From the NCBI GenBank assembly GCA_020853995.1, contig JADYXV010000001.1, forward strand, positions 1 through 6,911: a DNA stretch of 6,911 bases, given 5' to 3'. This document shows, one piece after another, positions 4,559 through 6,911 of this stretch; the first letter of the stretch is position 1; every line of letters starts with the position of its first letter. Position numbers and translations under genes: made by a program. Source of the stretch: Novosphingobium sp. (lineage in GTDB: Bacteria; Pseudomonadota; Alphaproteobacteria; Sphingomonadales; Sphingomonadaceae). Below the pieces are notes generated by a model, which was given only the letters and a program-made list of their open reading frames with translations, was not told the DNA's origin and ran no database searches.

Positions 4559-6911
4559 TGGCCAGCGTTGCGAGTGATAATGCCAAAGGCGCGCCTTTGC
4601 GCGACTGGCTCGTGCTTGGTAGTGCAGTGGCTGCAAGCGCAGGCTTGTTGTGGAGCGTGTCAGGCCAGCCGTTGATCGCTGGAGGCTTTGCCGCAGGGGC
4701 ACTGGTGATCGGTGCCGGTTTGCGCCTGATCGCGCGGCCTGTCGTGGCGCAGGAAGTGGCAGAATTCGGCATTCCCGATTGGTCCGTCACGAATGCCGCT
4801 GTCGAACGTTCGGACGCAGGGATTGCCATTACAGATCGCGCCGGACGTCTTGTTTGCGCGAACGCCCTGATGGGTCAATGGTTCGGCATTGCCGCTGCAC
4901 CACCGCGCCTGCCGCTGGATAAACCTTCAGCCGAAGCGCTTGAGGCAGCCTCGCGGGCGGCTTGGCGCGACGGGTCGGCAACGCTTGATGCCGTGGTTTC
5001 CGGCACCAGCATCTGGCGTGTGGAAATCAGCAGGGCAGGGCGGGGTGAAGACTTCCTTGTCTGGCGCCTGTTCCCGGTGGCCACGCATGATCTGGTTAGG
5101 GAAATGGCCGGGCATGTTGCCGGAAAGCTGGGCCGGGCCCTGGCGCGTGAAGGAATCCAGGCCACCGTCGTCACGCCGGAAGGCACAATTCTGGCCGCCA
5201 ACCCCATGTTTGCGCAACGTGCAACGGGTGATGCCGGGACTGACCTGACAGGGGCTGATTTCGTTTCGTTCCTTGCCAGCGATGAAGCCGAACGCATTTT
5301 CTACACCCGCGAAGCGCGCAAAGGCACACCCGTACGGCTGGTGCATCTGCCCGTGGCCGATCCGGATGGCATTGCCAATATCGATCCAGCGCGCACCGCC
5401 TCGCTGTTCCTCTTGATCGATAATCAGGGCGGTGTGGGTGAAGTGCGTGCTGGCCTGCCGCAAATTGAAGCGCTGCTTTCGCGTCTGCCATTGGGCCTTG
5501 CGATGACTGACCGCGATGGCCGCATCCTTTTTGCCAACGCTGCATTCCTGCGTGCGGCTGGTCATGAAGATACAATTCCGCCACCATATCCGTCAGATCT
5601 TGTCATCAAGGAAGACAAGGGCGCTCTAGCCGATGCGGTGCGCCGCTATGCCCAAGGTACGCCAATGGCGGGCGATGTCGCCGTACGGTTGCGCTCATCG
5701 CCGGAAGAACCGGTGTCGCTCAGCCTTGCCGGTGTGCGCGGGCTGGGGGAAGGGGCGGTTCTGCTCAGCCTCAAGGATTCGTCCGAGGAAACCCGCCTCA
5801 AACGGGAAATTGCGCAGGCCACGAAGATGCAGGCCGTGGGCCAGTTGGCAGGCGGTGTTGCGCATGATTTCAACAACGTGCTCACCGCCATCATCGGCTA
5901 CTGCGATCTCATGCTGATGCGCCATACGCCGGGTGACAGCGATTACGACGATATCCAGCAGGTCAAGGCAAACTCGAACCGCGCAGCATCGCTCACCCGC
6001 CAGTTGCTGGCTTTCTCGCGCCAGCAAACCTTGCGCCCGCAAGTTTTGCAATTGCCCGATGTCGTTGCCGAAGTTTCTGCTCTGCTCAAACGCTTGATCG
6101 GCGAAAAGATCGTGCTCGAAGTTACGCACGACCGCGATCTTGGCTTTGTGCGGGCTGATCCGACGCAGTTGGAGCAAGTGTTGCTGAACCTTGCGGTAAA
6201 CGCGCGAGATGCCATCAATGATAAACTTGCGGCCAAAGGGGGCAAGGGCGGAAGCGGCGGCGTCTTGAAGCTTATGACGCGCAGGGTTACTGCTGCCGAT
6301 GTCCGCGCGATGAAAAGCGAAATTCTACCGATTGGCGATTATACCGCACTGGTGGTTGAGGATAACGGTCACGGCATCAAGCCCAACCAGATCGGCAAGA
6401 TCTTCGAACCGTTCTTTACCACCAAGGAAAAGGGCAAGGGCACCGGGCTTGGCCTTTCAACAGTTTACGGGATCGTCAAACAATCGGGCGGGTTCATCTT
6501 TGCGGAAAGCGAAGTTGGCAAATTCACCCGCTTCATCATGTACTTACCGGTGCATGTTCCAGATGCTGCGGAAACCGCCGAAGCTGTCAAAGCTGCGCAA
6601 CCGAAGGTGGAGGTGAAGCGCGAATGGAGCGGAGGCGGGCGCATCCTGCTGGTCGAGGATGAAGATACTGTCCGCGCCGTGGCCGAACGCGCGCTCGCAC
6701 GGCAGGGCTATGAAGTCACCACTGCCGCAGATGGCGAAGAAGGGCTGGAAGCCATTGTCAACGGAGGACAATTTGATCTTGTCGTGTCCGACGTGGTCAT
6801 GCCGTCAATGGACGGCCCTGCAATGGCGCGCGAAATCCGCAACCTGAAGCCGGATCTGCCGTTTCTGTTCATGTCAGGCTATGCCGAGGAAAACCTGCGG
6901 CGCGACATCGA
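4558..6911 (+). CDS. cckA: CckA-like membrane hybrid histidine kinase (partial, receiver domain cut by the window edge)
   Basis: 784 codons are present and the frame is open at the edge. CckA autophosphorylates, passes phosphate through its receiver to ChpT and on to CtrA/CpdR, and can reverse to a phosphatase. Two membrane segments (17-34, 38-58) are followed by three PAS-like modules (about 82-190, 195-290, 302-410). The DHp domain has phospho-acceptor H436 in GGVAHDFNN. The ATPase domain has the N box NLAVNARD (N544, N548), EDNGHG (D602), EPFFTTKEKGKG and TGLGLS (629-634). A receiver starts at RILLVEDED (695) with phospho-acceptor D745 in SDVVMP; its lysine and last helices are outside. 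Caulobacter CckA is 691 residues with H322, so about 114 residues precede the histidine in addition here. The ATG overlaps the DUF2062 stop (TGATG) without a clear ribosome binding site. GGVAHDFNN, FMSGYAEE and the gene order support CckA over other hybrid kinases. No CtrA-type TTAA-N7-TTAA box was noticed upstream. Confidence 0.92.
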   Translation, partial: MASVASDNAKGAPLRDWLVLGSAVAASAGLLWSVSGQPLIAGGFAAGALVIGAGLRLIARPVVAQEVAEFGIPDWSVTNAAVERSDAGIAITDRAGRLVCANALMGQWFGIAAAPPRLPLDKPSAEALEAASRAAWRDGSATLDAVVSGTSIWRVEISRAGRGEDFLVWRLFPVATHDLVREMAGHVAGKLGRALAREGIQATVVTPEGTILAANPMFAQRATGDAGTDLTGADFVSFLASDEAERIFYTREARKGTPVRLVHLPVADPDGIANIDPARTASLFLLIDNQGGVGEVRAGLPQIEALLSRLPLGLAMTDRDGRILFANAAFLRAAGHEDTIPPPYPSDLVIKEDKGALADAVRRYAQGTPMAGDVAVRLRSSPEEPVSLSLAGVRGLGEGAVLLSLKDSSEETRLKREIAQATKMQAVGQLAGGVAHDFNNVLTAIIGYCDLMLMRHTPGDSDYDDIQQVKANSNRAASLTRQLLAFSRQQTLRPQVLQLPDVVAEVSALLKRLIGEKIVLEVTHDRDLGFVRADPTQLEQVLLNLAVNARDAINDKLAAKGGKGGSGGVLKLMTRRVTAADVRAMKSEILPIGDYTALVVEDNGHGIKPNQIGKIFEPFFTTKEKGKGTGLGLSTVYGIVKQSGGFIFAESEVGKFTRFIMYLPVHVPDAAETAEAVKAAQPKVEVKREWSGGGRILLVEDEDTVRAVAERALARQGYEVTTAADGEEGLEAIVNGGQFDLVVSDVVMPSMDGPAMAREIRNLKPDLPFLFMSGYAEENLRRDI

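Noticed and set aside
4927..5565. Minus-strand open frame of 212 codons opposite the kinase sensor region
   Set aside because: The plus frame is continuous with the kinase domains and the antisense translation has no recognisable motif.

Overview
The window looks like a chromosomal segment of an alphaproteobacterium, most probably of the order Sphingomonadales (Novosphingobium/Erythrobacter-like). The base composition is moderately GC-rich, the proteins have an alphaproteobacterial character, and a CckA-type cell-cycle hybrid kinase sits downstream of dapA, smpB and a DUF2062 gene. From memory this order is common in sphingomonads; I could not run a search. I see no rRNA, tRNA, insertion sequence, prophage, CRISPR array or sign of recent transfer.

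Left part, minus strand (1-2355): the first 98 residues of GreB, a transcript-cleavage elongation factor cut by the window edge, lie downstream of a complete gene for an exported Slt70-type soluble lytic transglycosylase. A 100-bp divergent intergenic region (2356-2455) separates this pair from the plus-strand genes. It holds both ribosome binding sites, an extended -10-like motif and a small inverted repeat.

Right part, plus strand (2456-6911): dapA (first committed step of lysine/diaminopimelate synthesis), an intergenic hairpin, smpB (tmRNA partner in ribosome rescue), a second hairpin, a small DUF2062 membrane protein, and a long CckA-like membrane hybrid histidine kinase. The kinase gene starts inside the DUF2062 stop codon (TGATG) and runs off the right edge within its receiver domain.

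Functionally, the divergent pair joins peptidoglycan precursor supply (DapA) to peptidoglycan cleavage (Slt). The downstream genes join translation quality control (SmpB) to cell-cycle phosphorelay control (CckA). All the genes are recognisable families. The points most worth a second look are the translational coupling of the DUF2062 protein to CckA, the extra PAS-like module in this CckA, the two RNA hairpins flanking smpB, and an altered lysine-site residue in DapA.
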